A stretch of 64,000 nucleotides of DNA, taken from Alphaproteobacteria bacterium (lineage in GTDB: Bacteria > Pseudomonadota > Alphaproteobacteria > CALKHQ01). This document shows, piece by piece, positions 36,389 through 45,061 of this stretch (position 1 is the first letter of the stretch; the number at the start of each line of letters is the position of its first letter). Position numbers and translations under genes: made by a program. Location of the stretch: positions 124,001 through 188,000 of the forward strand of contig JAWKYB010000009.1 of NCBI GenBank assembly GCA_041396705.1, written 5' to 3'. Under the pieces are notes generated by a model, which did no database searches, was not told where the DNA came from, and saw only the letters and a list, made by a program, of their open reading frames with translations.

Positions 36389-37594
36389 TCAGGTCAGGTC
36401 GCGGACCACCGTCGTCATCTCGTCGACCGTCCGGAACGCCGTCGCCGCCGTGCTGTAGGCACGCTGGGTCTGGATCAGGTTGGTCATCTCGCGGGCGAGG
36501 TCGACGTTGCTGAGCTCGAGCGTGTTGGCGAGGAACTTGCCGAGTTCGCTCGCCTGCGGGTCGACCAGCGCCGCCGCGCCGGAGGTCTGCGAAGCCTTGA
36601 ACACGTCGCCGGTGGCCTCGGTCAGGCCGGAGGCGTTGCGGAACACGGCACCGGGAATCTGGTAGATCGGCCGCACCTGGCCGTTCGAATAGGCGACGTT
36701 GAGGAAGCCGTCGCTGTCGAAATAATAGCTGCTGACATAGCCGGCCGGGGCGCCGTCGACCTCGACCGCGCGCGGCGCGCTGGCCTCGCCCCACTGCGTC
36801 ATGCCGTCGAAGGCGACGTCGATGGTGGCGCTTTCGCTGTTCGACCAGGTCCCGGTGAGCGCGACCGACGAGGTGCCGGTGATCGCGCCGGAGCTGCTGT
36901 CGAAGGTCAGCGGCATCGGCGAGGTGGCGAGCGCGATGGTGCCGGAGGTGGAACTGGCGGTCACCTGCCAGCTGTTCACGCCGGTGTTCTCGAACACCAG
37001 GTCGACATTGTGCAGCGTGCCCGCGGCGTCATAGACCGAGAAGCTGCGCGTCACCTGGTCGCCGACGCTGGACAGCGCCGGCAGGTTGTCGTTGACGGTG
37101 GCGCTGGTCGACTCGATCGCGTCCAGCGGCTGGGTGCGGCCGGGCAGGGCGATGGTCTGCAGCGCGGTGGACACGGTGCCGTCGTCCGCGACCGGCCACC
37201 CCATCAGGTAATAGTCGTTCTGCGTCGCCAGGCGCAGCGTGCCGGTGCTGTCCTGCTTCGCCTCGAAGGCGCCGAAGCGGGTGTAGTACTGGTCGGCGCC
37301 GCCGGTGTCCTTAGACACCACGAACATCGCCCGGCCGTTCATCGCGGCGTTGAGGCCGCGATCCGACACCTGGTAGGCGCCGCTGGTTTCCACGCGCTTG
37401 GTGACGCCGGCCTTGGCACCGCTCGACTTGGCCTGGAACTTGTCGCTGTGGCCGAGCAGCTCGGAGAAATTGACGTCGCGCCGCCGATAGCCGCCGGTGT
37501 TCAGGTTGGCGATGTTGTCGCCGATGGCGCCCAGCGCCTGGCCCTGGGCGGCCATCGCGGTGCTGCTGATCCAGAATGCGCCGGTCAGGCTCAT
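36389..37594 (-). CDS. flgE: flagellar hook protein FlgE-like
   Basis: 401 residues from ATG 37594, preceded by GGAAGGA. The N-terminus MSLTGAFWISSTAMAAQGQA then LGAIGDNIANLNTGGYRR is the rod-hook-filament assembly motif. The C-terminus NTLELSNVDLAREMTNLIQT then QRAYSTAATAFRTVDEMT is the matching coiled coil. The middle is a Ser/Thr/Gly-rich surface domain as in hook proteins, exported by the flagellar type III system. The length suits FlgE better than the shorter FlgF or FlgG. It stands alone, with no other flagellar genes near. A sigma-54-type promoter upstream fits late hook-gene timing. Confidence 0.82.
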   Translation of the reverse strand: MSLTGAFWISSTAMAAQGQALGAIGDNIANLNTGGYRRRDVNFSELLGHSDKFQAKSSGAKAGVTKRVETSGAYQVSDRGLNAAMNGRAMFVVSKDTGGADQYYTRFGAFEAKQDSTGTLRLATQNDYYLMGWPVADDGTVSTALQTIALPGRTQPLDAIESTSATVNDNLPALSSVGDQVTRSFSVYDAAGTLHNVDLVFENTGVNSWQVTASSTSGTIALATSPMPLTFDSSSGAITGTSSVALTGTWSNSESATIDVAFDGMTQWGEASAPRAVEVDGAPAGYVSSYYFDSDGFLNVAYSNGQVRPIYQIPGAVFRNASGLTEATGDVFKASQTSGAAALVDPQASELGKFLANTLELSNVDLAREMTNLIQTQRAYSTAATAFRTVDEMTTVVRDLT

Positions 37595-37650
37595 AAGGGG
37601 GTCCTTCCTGGAAGGGGCCGGTACCTGCGGGCGTGCCGCGCGGAACCCTA

Positions 37651-37666
37651 CGCACGACCCGTGCCA
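37651..37666 (-). promoter_or_regulatory. sigma-54 (-24/-12) promoter upstream of flgE
   Basis: On the minus strand the sequence reads TGGCACGGGTCGTGCG: GG and GC dinucleotides separated by exactly 10 bp, with a full TGGCACG -24 element and GTGC at -12. The implied transcription start is about 45 nt before the flgE ATG. Hook genes in Caulobacter-type alphaproteobacteria are known to use sigma-54. Confidence 0.7.
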
Positions 37667-37758
37667 CTGCGGCGGAATCGGGTGCATCGGTAGTGCTTTG
37701 AAAACAGGCGGCTTTTTCATCGGTTGGTGCCGGCCCGCCGGTTCCGTCAGTCCGGTAA

Positions 37759-37789
37759 GGCAGGAAATGCCGGGCGGGAATTGCCGCCC
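37759..37789 (-). promoter_or_regulatory. tandem inverted repeats upstream of the sigma-54 promoter, candidate FlbD enhancer
   Basis: GGCA-GGAAA-TGCC (37759-37771) and GGGCGG-GAATTG-CCGCCC (37772-37789) abut each other about 95-125 bp upstream of the -24 element. That is the usual enhancer distance. GGCA/TGCC symmetry recalls FlbD sites (from memory), but no flbD gene is in the window. These sites also overlap the region ahead of dacB on the other strand. Confidence 0.4.
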
Positions 37790-37881
37790 ATGCAGAAACC
37801 GTCGCACCGATCCGGCACCACATTCGCGCGCGCCCGTGGCATAATCCGGCGATTCGTGCGGATGCGGAGTTTCCACAGTCG

Positions 37882-39372
37882 ATGAGAACGGATCGCCGGG
37901 CTGCCGAGGTCGGTCGGGTTCGCCTCGCCGCGTTGGCCGTCGCCCTTGCCCTGTTGGCCATCCTGCCGCTGCGCGCGGCGCATGCCGATATCGCGGCCGA
38001 TACCGAGGCGCTGCTGACGCGCTTCGCCTTCCCGCCGGAACAGGTCGGCTATCTGTTGGTCGACCTGGAGACCGGCGAGCAGGTGGCCGGCGGCCGCGTC
38101 GACCAGGGCTTCATCCCGGCCTCGACGGCCAAGGTGCCGGCGATGGTCGCGGCTCTGGGCATATTGGGACCGGATTATCGCCCGCGCACGGAAGTGCTCG
38201 GCGACGGCCTGATTGTCGACGGCATGTTTCACGGCGACATCTATCTGCGCGGGCTCGGCGACCCGCTGCTGACGACGGACGGGCTGAAGGACCTCGCGGC
38301 ACAGCTGGCCGGTGCCGGCATCCGTGGCATCACCGGCAGCTTCCGCTTCGATCCCGCCTGGCTGCCGCAGACGCGCCTGATCACGCCGACCCAGCCGGTG
38401 ACCGCCGGCTACAACCCCGGCGTCGCGGCGCTGTCGGTCAACTTCAACCGCGTCCACCTGGAATGGACCCCCAGCGGCCCCGGCATCGCCACTGCGGTCT
38501 ACGCCTATGCCGACAGCGGCAGGGTGACGGTGGACTGGATCGACGTGGAGAATGGCGGCTCGTTCGGCGCCCTGCTCGACTACGGTTCCGACGACGGCGG
38601 CCAGGAGAGCTGGGTCCATGCCGACAGCCTGCACGGCGAGGGCGCGGTGTGGCTGCCGGTGCGCCAGCCGGCCTATCACGCGGCGATGCTGTTCCGCGCA
38701 GTGGCCGCCAATGCCGGCATCGTGCTGCCGGAGCCGATCGAGCAGCCGACGCCGGCCAGCGCCTATCTGCTGGCGGTGCACGAGGGCGAGACGCTGCCGG
38801 TCCTGGTCAGCCAGATCTTCGAGCACAGCAACAACCTGGCCGCCGAGCTGGTTGGGCTTGCGGCGGCGCGCCAGCAGGCGGGCCCGCTGGCCAGCCTGAC
38901 CCACGGCGTCAACACCACCGCCGCGTGGCTGCAGCGCCAGGTCACGGCCGACTGGGCCGGCTATGCCATGGAGAACCACTCCGGCCTCAGTTCGCAGTCG
39001 CGGATCAGCCCGGCGCAGATGTGCGCGATCCTCGGCTATGCCGACTCGCCGGACGGCCCGCACATCTTCGACCTGCTGTCGCCGGTGCGATGGGAGGGCA
39101 ATCTGAACCAGGGCCAGTCGGGCAGCCGGGTGCAGGTGCGGGCGAAGACCGGTACCATGGCGTACGCGGTCGGGCTGGCCGGCTATATCGTGGCGCAGTC
39201 CGGCCGGCGGCTGGCCTTTGCGATTTTCGTCTCCGACTTCGCGGCGCGCGAGGCGCTGGACGCGGTGCTCGACCTGCGCGACGCCTCGACCCCGGCCTCG
39301 GCGCGCAACTGGTTCAACCGGGCGCGCGAGCTGGAGCGCACGATGGTCACCAAGTGGGCGGAGAACCTGTAG
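37882..39372 (+). CDS. dacB: D-alanyl-D-alanine carboxypeptidase/endopeptidase (PBP4 type)
   Basis: 496-residue periplasmic penicillin-binding protein that trims or cleaves peptidoglycan cross-links. The N-terminal signal VRLAALAVALALLAILPLRA ends near AHA. The active-site motif SxxK is in FIPASTAKVPAMVAAL (about 80), SxN in FEHSNNLAAELVGLA (about 315) and KTG in VRAKTGTMAYAVGLAGYIVA (about 420). A NHSGLSSQSRISPAQM block (about 370) is typical of the family. ATG 37882 lies 3 bp after an in-frame stop-like TCG context with no strong ribosome site; the signal peptide supports this start. Divergent from flgE. Confidence 0.88.
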   Translation: MRTDRRAAEVGRVRLAALAVALALLAILPLRAAHADIAADTEALLTRFAFPPEQVGYLLVDLETGEQVAGGRVDQGFIPASTAKVPAMVAALGILGPDYRPRTEVLGDGLIVDGMFHGDIYLRGLGDPLLTTDGLKDLAAQLAGAGIRGITGSFRFDPAWLPQTRLITPTQPVTAGYNPGVAALSVNFNRVHLEWTPSGPGIATAVYAYADSGRVTVDWIDVENGGSFGALLDYGSDDGGQESWVHADSLHGEGAVWLPVRQPAYHAAMLFRAVAANAGIVLPEPIEQPTPASAYLLAVHEGETLPVLVSQIFEHSNNLAAELVGLAAARQQAGPLASLTHGVNTTAAWLQRQVTADWAGYAMENHSGLSSQSRISPAQMCAILGYADSPDGPHIFDLLSPVRWEGNLNQGQSGSRVQVRAKTGTMAYAVGLAGYIVAQSGRRLAFAIFVSDFAAREALDAVLDLRDASTPASARNWFNRARELERTMVTKWAENL

Positions 39373-39405
39373 GACGTCGCGAGGCCCGGCCGCAGGACGG
39401 CAGCC

Positions 39406-39594
39406 TCAGCTCTTGAACACCGATTCCGCGCGCGAACGGAAGGCGGCCTTCGCCTCGATGGCGGCCTCGGCCCGGGCAATCTCGGCCTTCAGGTCGCCGA
39501 TATAGGCCTGCAGCTCGTCGACCGACATCGTGTCGAGCTTGCGCTCGCCCGGCTTGAATTCGTGCTCCTTGATGCGGATCGGTTCGATGTCCAT
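39406..39594 (-). CDS. DUF1192 small protein
   Basis: 62 residues. The central block LDTMSVDELQAYIGDLKAEI then ARAEAAIEAK is the DUF1192 signature, a short alphaproteobacterial family likely to form a helical hairpin or coiled coil. The N-terminus is MDIEPIRIKEHEFKPGERK. GGAGGG lies just upstream of the ATG on the minus strand. It ends convergent to dacB and is expressed leftward just after phaZ. Function unknown. Confidence 0.8.
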   Translation of the reverse strand: MDIEPIRIKEHEFKPGERKLDTMSVDELQAYIGDLKAEIARAEAAIEAKAAFRSRAESVFKS

Positions 39595-39704
39595 GGCGCC
39601 CTCCGTCCTGAGCGCGCCAGTTTATCCATCCCGCCGCGCGCGCCAAGACGCCCGGGCAAAATGTGATCGCCCCGCGGTGGGGCCGCGGCAATGCTCGGCG
39701 AAGG

Positions 39705-40994
39705 TCAGCCGCGCGCCGCCGCGCGCCGGTTCCTGCCACGCCAGCCAGCGGCCAGGGCGCGGCCGCTGTCGGCGCTGTGGTCGTGGGCGCGGATGAAGTT
39801 GCGGATGCGCGGGGCCACCTCCTCGCGCCAGCGCCGCCCGTTGAAGACGCCGTAGTGACCGACGCCGCGCTGCAGGTGGTATTGCTTCTTGTCGTCGGGC
39901 AGGTTGGGCGTGATCTCCAGCGCCGCCTTGGTCTGGCCGATGCCGGAGATGTCGTCGAGTTCGCCCTCGACGCACATCAGCGCGGTGCGCGTCACATATT
40001 CCGGCAGCACCGGGTGCCAGCGCGCGATCATCCGGCCGTCGGGCAGGTCGTGGTCCTGGAACACGGTCTTCACGGTCTGCAGGTAGAACTCGGCCGGCAG
40101 GTCCATGACCGAACGATATTCCTCGTAGAAGGCACGCTTCTTCTCCGATGCCTCCTCGTCGCCGCGTACCAGGTGCTCGAACAGCTCGTGGTACGACTGC
40201 TTGTGCTGCTCGAAATTCATCGCGATGAAATTGGTCAGCTGGATGAAGCCGGGATAGACGTCGCGGAACATGCCGGGATAGGGCGGCGGCACCTTCATGA
40301 TGACGTTGGCCTTGAACCAGTCGATCGAGTGTTCCTTGGCCAGCAGGTTGACCTGGGTGGGCGACTTGCGCGTGTCGATCGGCCCGCCGATCATGGTCAG
40401 GCTGGGCGGCACGCAATTGTCGCCCCAGCCGGACATGACCGACACCGCGGCGAAGGCCGGCACGGACGGCTGGCAGACGGCGAGCACGTGCGTGTTCGGC
40501 CCGAGCAGGTGCAGGAAATCGACCACGTAGTCGATGTAGTCGTTCAGGTTGAAGCGGTCCTGGGTCACCGGGATCTGGCGGCAGTCCTGCCAGTCGGTGA
40601 CATAGACGTCGTGGTCGGGCAGCAGCGTCTCGACCGTGCCGCGCAGCAGCGTCGCATAGTGGCCGGACAGCGGCGCCACGATCAGCAGCTTGGGGTCGGC
40701 ATGCTCGGTGGCGCGCTTGAAGTGGAGCAGGTGGCAATATGTGCGGCGGACGACGACCTCTTCCTCGACGGCGACCTCGCGGCCCTTGATCGTGGTCGTC
40801 GGCAACTGCCACGACGGCTTGCCGTAGCTGCGGGTGAAGTGCTCGAACAGGTCGGCCGCCGACGCCATCGCCCGGCCCCACGGCGTCGCCGCCATCGGGT
40901 TCAGCGGATGGTCGAGCACCATGCGCATGCTCTCGCTCATGGCCCGGGCGGGCGCCATCGACAGCCGCGACAATTCATAGAGCTGGTACAGCAT
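39705..40994 (-). CDS. phaZ: intracellular polyhydroxyalkanoate depolymerase
   Basis: 429 residues from ATG 40994 (GGAAGG upstream). The N-terminal MLYQLYELSRLSMAPARAMS is the conserved entry of intracellular PhaZ. Domain 1 has the alpha/beta-hydrolase sheet (KLLIVAPLSGHYATLLRGTV). The Cys-type nucleophile elbow AVCQPSVPAFAAVS (about 155) replaces the usual lipase Ser box, as known for intracellular PHB depolymerases. GQTKAALEITPNLPDDKKQY and GVGHYGVFNGRRWRE close the domain with the catalytic His. It mobilises stored poly-3-hydroxybutyrate. The C-terminus is Arg/Ala-rich. The polymer synthase genes are not in this window. Confidence 0.9.
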   Translation of the reverse strand: MLYQLYELSRLSMAPARAMSESMRMVLDHPLNPMAATPWGRAMASAADLFEHFTRSYGKPSWQLPTTTIKGREVAVEEEVVVRRTYCHLLHFKRATEHADPKLLIVAPLSGHYATLLRGTVETLLPDHDVYVTDWQDCRQIPVTQDRFNLNDYIDYVVDFLHLLGPNTHVLAVCQPSVPAFAAVSVMSGWGDNCVPPSLTMIGGPIDTRKSPTQVNLLAKEHSIDWFKANVIMKVPPPYPGMFRDVYPGFIQLTNFIAMNFEQHKQSYHELFEHLVRGDEEASEKKRAFYEEYRSVMDLPAEFYLQTVKTVFQDHDLPDGRMIARWHPVLPEYVTRTALMCVEGELDDISGIGQTKAALEITPNLPDDKKQYHLQRGVGHYGVFNGRRWREEVAPRIRNFIRAHDHSADSGRALAAGWRGRNRRAAARG

Positions 40995-41162
40995 GGGTCC
41001 ACCTTCCGGCCTGATGCGCCATCGCGCGCCGCTGCGGCGGTCTGATGCCGCCGAGTCGGCAGGCATTGCCATTCAATATGTGCGCCAACAGATTGCCAAA
41101 TGATGAGGACGCGCAGCGAGGCAAGCGCCCGTCGGCGCGCTCGCGCAGCCGTGAAAAGTGAA

Positions 41163-41191
41163 AGGGCCGCCGTGGGGGGAACGGCGGCCCT
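41163..41191. other. strong stem-loop in the phaZ-qor intergenic region
   Basis: AGGGCCGCCGT (41163-41173) pairs with ACGGCGGCCCT (41181-41191), a perfect 11-bp stem with a G-rich 7-nt loop. It stands in the 360-bp gap between the divergent phaZ and quinone-oxidoreductase genes. Downstream comes an AACAGGGAGGCT tract, then an AT-rich promoter-like stretch (about 41270-41300, GAATTAATTAACAAATCG). It could be part of a small RNA, a leader of the rightward gene or a factor-binding site. No coding sequence is seen in the gap. Confidence 0.5.
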
Positions 41192-41354
41192 CGTCAACAG
41201 GGAGGCTTGGGTGAAATCGGGGGGACGTTTCACCCGGAGACCGAATGTTCTATTCAGCCCATACCAACCCTAACGCTGAATTAATTAACAAATCGTTAAC
41301 GAGGCGTGGCGGGCGGTTCGGTCCAGGCAATTATTTGCAGGAGAGTGCGCCAAC

Positions 41355-42356
41355 ATGCTGGAAACGCTGCCGGAATCCATGGAAGCCATCGCGATCGCCC
41401 AGCCGGGCGGGCCGGAGGTGCTGCAACCGACTCGGGTGCCGCTGCCGCGGCCGGGGGCCGGCGAGGCGCTGATCCGGGTCGCGGCGGCCGGGGTCAACCG
41501 GCCCGATGTGCTGCAGCGCAAGGGCGGCTACCCGCCGCCGCCGGGCGCGTCGGAACTGCCGGGGCTGGAGGTCGCCGGCACGGTCGTCGCGCTGGGCGCG
41601 GGCGACTGCGGCGGGCTCGCGGTCGGCGATGCGGTCTGCGCGCTGGTGGCGGGCGGCGGCTATGCGGACTATTGCGCGGCGCCCGCACCGCAATGCCTGC
41701 CGGTGCCGGCCGGCCTGGACATGGTTGCGGCCGCGGCCGTGCCGGAAACGTTTTTCACCGTGTGGACCAACGTGTTCCAGCGCGGCCGTCTGCAGCCGGG
41801 CGAGACCCTGCTGGTGCACGGCGGCTCCAGCGGGATCGGCACCACCGCGATCCAGCTCGGCGTGGCGCTCGGCGCGACCGTGGTGGCGACCGCCGGCAGC
41901 GCGGAGAAATGCGCCGCCTGCGAACGTCTCGGCGCCCGCGCGGTCAACTATCGCGCGGCGGACTTCGTCGAGGCGGTGCGCGCGCTGACCGGCGGCGACG
42001 GCGTCGACGTGATCCTCGACATGGTCGGCGGCGACTACACCGCGCGCAACATCGACCTGCTGCGCCAGGACGGCAGGCTTGTGCAGATCGCCTTCCTGCA
42101 GGGCTCGAAGGTGACGATCGACCTCAACCCGATCATGCGCCGGCGGTTGACGCTGACCGGGTCGACCCTGCGCCCGCGCAGCGTCGCCGAGAAGGGTGCC
42201 ATCGCGGCGGAACTTCATGGCAAGGTATGGCCGCTGCTGGCTGCCGGCACCGTGCGGCCGGTGATCGAGGCGACCTTTCCGTTGGCGCAGGCCGCCGAAG
42301 CGCATAAGTTGATGGAGAGCGGTGCCCATATTGGCAAGATCGTGCTGACGGTGTAG
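41355..42356 (+). CDS. NAD(P)H:quinone oxidoreductase, PIG3-type
   Basis: 333-residue zinc-independent medium-chain dehydrogenase/reductase. It starts MLETLPESMEAIAIAQPGGP. The substrate-side segment VAAAGVNRPDVLQRKGGYPP is the family hallmark, and the Rossmann motif is LVHGGSSGIGTTAIQLGVAL (about 152-171). DVILDMVGGDYTARNIDLLR and QDGRLVQIAFLQGSKV follow, as in PIG3-like quinone reductases. Zinc-binding Cys residues of alcohol dehydrogenases are absent. It probably reduces quinones or related electrophiles with NADPH in the cytoplasm. The start follows GCAGGAGAG. Confidence 0.88.
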   Translation: MLETLPESMEAIAIAQPGGPEVLQPTRVPLPRPGAGEALIRVAAAGVNRPDVLQRKGGYPPPPGASELPGLEVAGTVVALGAGDCGGLAVGDAVCALVAGGGYADYCAAPAPQCLPVPAGLDMVAAAAVPETFFTVWTNVFQRGRLQPGETLLVHGGSSGIGTTAIQLGVALGATVVATAGSAEKCAACERLGARAVNYRAADFVEAVRALTGGDGVDVILDMVGGDYTARNIDLLRQDGRLVQIAFLQGSKVTIDLNPIMRRRLTLTGSTLRPRSVAEKGAIAAELHGKVWPLLAAGTVRPVIEATFPLAQAAEAHKLMESGAHIGKIVLTV

Positions 42357-42487
42357 GCCATGTCGGCGACACACCCGGAAGTGCCGTCGACCGCCCTTTA
42401 TCGCAGGCGGTCTGGCCGGCCACGCATTGGACACCTCGACCGGAATTCGACGCCGCGGCCGGTCGGCCGCGCGAAAGGAGCGACTGT

Positions 42488-43093
42488 ATGACTCAGCTGC
42501 TGATGCCGAAGGCGACCGCCGTCTGGCTGGTGGAGAACACCGCGCTGACCTTCGACCAGATTGCCGCGTTCACCGGCCTGCACGCGCTGGAGGTCCAGGC
42601 GATCGCCGACGGCCAGTCCGCAGTCGGCATGAAGGGATGGGACCCGATCGCCAACGGCCAGCTGACCCAGGCCGAACTCGACCGCTGCGCCGGAGACCCG
42701 ACCACCCGGCTGAAGATGGCCAAGCGCGACGTGCCGGAACCGGCTGCACGCAGCAAGGGGCCGCGTTACACTCCGATCGCCAAGCGCCAGGACAAGCCGA
42801 ATGCCGTGGCCTGGCTGCTGCGCCACCATCCGCAGCTGACCGATGCGCAGGTCTCCAAGCTGATCGGCACCACCAAGCCGACCATCCAGGCGATCCGCGA
42901 CCGCAGCCACTGGAACATCCAGAACATCAAGGCGCAGGACCCGATCCAGCTGGGGCTGTGCACGCAGATGGAACTGCAGGCCGCCCTGGACCGCGCGCCG
43001 CGGCGGGCGGCGACCGAGCCGGAACACCTGCCCGGCGAAGGGCCGCAGCCGGTTCTCGACGACGACATCGACAACCAGCCGGCGCTGGACTGA
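42488..43093 (+). CDS. trcR: DUF1013 protein, TrcR-like RNA-polymerase-associated regulator
   Basis: 201 residues with the highly conserved alphaproteobacterial DUF1013 pattern: MPKATAVWLVENTALTFDQI near the start, VQAIADGQ...GMKGWDPI, RYTPIAKRQDKPNAVAWLLR (about 95-115) and DAQVSKLIGTTKPTIQAIRD near 125. Two HTH-like segments are suggested. In Caulobacter the DUF1013 protein TrcR associates with RNA polymerase and influences the cell cycle and antibiotic tolerance (established knowledge). Orthology here rests on family membership. The C-terminal tail is acidic and variable. GAAAGGAGCG precedes ATG 42488. Confidence 0.82.
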   Translation: MTQLLMPKATAVWLVENTALTFDQIAAFTGLHALEVQAIADGQSAVGMKGWDPIANGQLTQAELDRCAGDPTTRLKMAKRDVPEPAARSKGPRYTPIAKRQDKPNAVAWLLRHHPQLTDAQVSKLIGTTKPTIQAIRDRSHWNIQNIKAQDPIQLGLCTQMELQAALDRAPRRAATEPEHLPGEGPQPVLDDDIDNQPALD

Positions 43094-43108
43094 CGCCGCC
43101 GGCCCGGA

Positions 43109-44629
43109 TCAGTCGGTCTCGGCGGTCTCGTCGACCAGCCGGCGCGGACGCAGGAACCTGCCGATCAGCAGCGGCGCCACGAAGCCGAGCAGGGCGGCGA
43201 CCCACAGCCCGATCGCGATCGGGCTGCCGACCAGGATCGACCAGTCGCCGTTGGAGATCGTCAGGGCCCGCCGGAGATTGTTCTCCATCTGGTTGCCGAG
43301 CAGGATGCCGAGGATGATCGGCACCGTCGGGATGTCGAGCTTGCGGCAGCCATAGCCGATCACGCCGAAGCCGATCATCACCAGCAGGTCGAACACCGAG
43401 CCGGAGATCGAATAGATGCCGACGAAGGCGATCATCGCCACCGCCGGCATCAGGATGTGCGCCGGCACCATCAGCAGCCGCACGAACAGCCCGACCAGCG
43501 GGATGTTCATCACCAGCAGCATGACGTTGCCGATGAACAGCGCCGCGATCAGACCCCAGACCACGTCGGGCTTCTGTTCGAACAGCAGCGGGCCCGGCGT
43601 GATGTTCAGCGTCATCAGCATGGCCAGCAGCACCGCCGTGGTGCCGCTGCCCGGCACGCCCAGGGTCAGCATCGGCACCAGTGCGCCGCCGGCAGCCGCG
43701 TTGTTGCCGGCTTCCGGCGCGGCCACGCCCCTGGGATCGCCCTTGCCGAAGCTGCCGGTCTTGTCGGCGATGCGCTTCTCGATGGTATAGGCGACGAAGC
43801 TGCCCAGCGAGGCGCCGGCGCCCGGCAGCACGCCGGCGACGAAACCGATCACCGTGCTGCGCGCCATGGTCCAGCCGGTGCGCGCCAGCGTGCGCATCGG
43901 CACCGTGATCCGGCCGAGCGCGACGCCGATCGCCGAGTCCTGGCCGCGATGCTCGAGGAACAGCAACACCTCGGCGATGGCGAACAGCCCGACGATGGCG
44001 ACCAGGAAGTCGATGCCGTCCATCAGGTGCATCTCGCCGTAGGTGAAACGTGCGGTGCCGGACGAGCCGTCGATGCCGATCATCGATAGCGCCAGCCCGA
44101 AGGCGGCGGCCATCAGCGCCTTGGCCTGGTTGCGGCTGGCGATTCCGCCGAGGGTGGCAAAGGCCAGGGCGAACAGGGCGAAATATTCCGCCGGGCCGAA
44201 CAGCAGCGCGACCTCGGTCATCAGCGGCGCCAGGATGACCAGCCCGACGGTGGCGAAGAAGCCGCCGACGAACGAGGCGACGCCGCTGAGTGCCAGCGCC
44301 TCGCCCGCCTTGCCTTGCCTGGCCATCGGGAAGCCGTCCAGCGTGGTCATCAGCGCCGGCTCGTCGCCGGGGATGTTGAGCAGGATCGATGAGATGCGTC
44401 CGCCGTACATGGCCCCGTAGTAGACCGAGGTCAGCAGGATCAGCGCCTCGGTGGCGCCGAGGTCGAGCTGGAAGGCGAGCGGGATCAGGATGGCGACCCC
44501 GTTCGACGGGCCGAGACCGGGCAGCGCACCGATGATGGTGCCGAGGAAGCAGCCGAGCAACGCGAGGCCCAGATTCTCCAGCGTGAGGGCGATGCCGAAG
44601 CCGTCGATCAGGAAATTCAGCGTCTCCAC
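43109..44629 (-). CDS. tctA: tripartite tricarboxylate transporter, large permease TctA
   Basis: 506-residue inner-membrane protein with about 12 hydrophobic segments. The family signatures are LPGLGPSNGVAILIPLAFQL near residue 40, YYGAMYGGRISSILLNIPGD near 70, and VLPGAGASLGSFVAYTIEK near 265 with the repeat-motif Gly/Pro. With TctB and the periplasmic TctC it forms a secondary transporter for tri- or dicarboxylates. The start is GTG 44629, 1 bp after tctB, indicating one operon tctC-tctB-tctA. The neighbouring CoA-transferase and citryl-CoA-lyase-like genes suggest the cargo is metabolised after CoA activation. Confidence 0.9.
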   Translation of the reverse strand: METLNFLIDGFGIALTLENLGLALLGCFLGTIIGALPGLGPSNGVAILIPLAFQLDLGATEALILLTSVYYGAMYGGRISSILLNIPGDEPALMTTLDGFPMARQGKAGEALALSGVASFVGGFFATVGLVILAPLMTEVALLFGPAEYFALFALAFATLGGIASRNQAKALMAAAFGLALSMIGIDGSSGTARFTYGEMHLMDGIDFLVAIVGLFAIAEVLLFLEHRGQDSAIGVALGRITVPMRTLARTGWTMARSTVIGFVAGVLPGAGASLGSFVAYTIEKRIADKTGSFGKGDPRGVAAPEAGNNAAAGGALVPMLTLGVPGSGTTAVLLAMLMTLNITPGPLLFEQKPDVVWGLIAALFIGNVMLLVMNIPLVGLFVRLLMVPAHILMPAVAMIAFVGIYSISGSVFDLLVMIGFGVIGYGCRKLDIPTVPIILGILLGNQMENNLRRALTISNGDWSILVGSPIAIGLWVAALLGFVAPLLIGRFLRPRRLVDETAETD

Positions 44630-44630
44630 G

Positions 44631-45061
44631 TCAGAATCCCCAGGGACCGCGTGCCAGCGACAGCCCCAGTATCAGGCGGAACACGGCGTAGATCGTCAGC
44701 GACACCCCGACGCCGATCGCCGGCGCGAGCATCGGCCGCGAGCCCAGGCGCCAGCTGACGAAGCCGGCGGCCAGTGCGGTGGCCAGCACGAAGCCCAGCG
44801 GCTTCAGCAGATAGGCGTAGGCGATCAGGCTTGCCAGCACGAGGCCGATCTCGATCAGCCGCCGGCGCGCCGGCCATGCCGGGTCGGATCGGGCCGCACC
44901 AGCGGATAGAGGGCGCTGACGGCCAGCAGGCCGCCGATGATGATCGGGAAGGTGCGCGGACCGAGCGGGTCGAAGATCAACGCCGCTTCGATCTGGGTGG
45001 CGCCCGCCAGATAGGCGAGCGCCACGATCAGAACGAGACCGCCCAGCAGGCGGTCGGCCAC
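44631..45061 (-). CDS. tctB: tripartite tricarboxylate transporter, small permease TctB, frameshifted
   Basis: Small membrane subunit of about 143 residues when repaired, with four hydrophobic segments. The first half is read from GTG 45061, overlapping the tctC stop (TAGTG): VADRLLGGLVLIVALAYLAG, then PLGPRTFPIIIGGLLAVSAL. The second half lies in another frame: ARRRLIEIGLVLASLIAYAY, then LLKPLGFVLATALAAG and GLSLARGPWGF. The break is near 44,885-44,895 (GATCCGACCCGG in the coding strand), where one extra base restores the frame (RPDPDPAWPARRR). As written the product is truncated and transport would probably fail. Confidence 0.78.
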
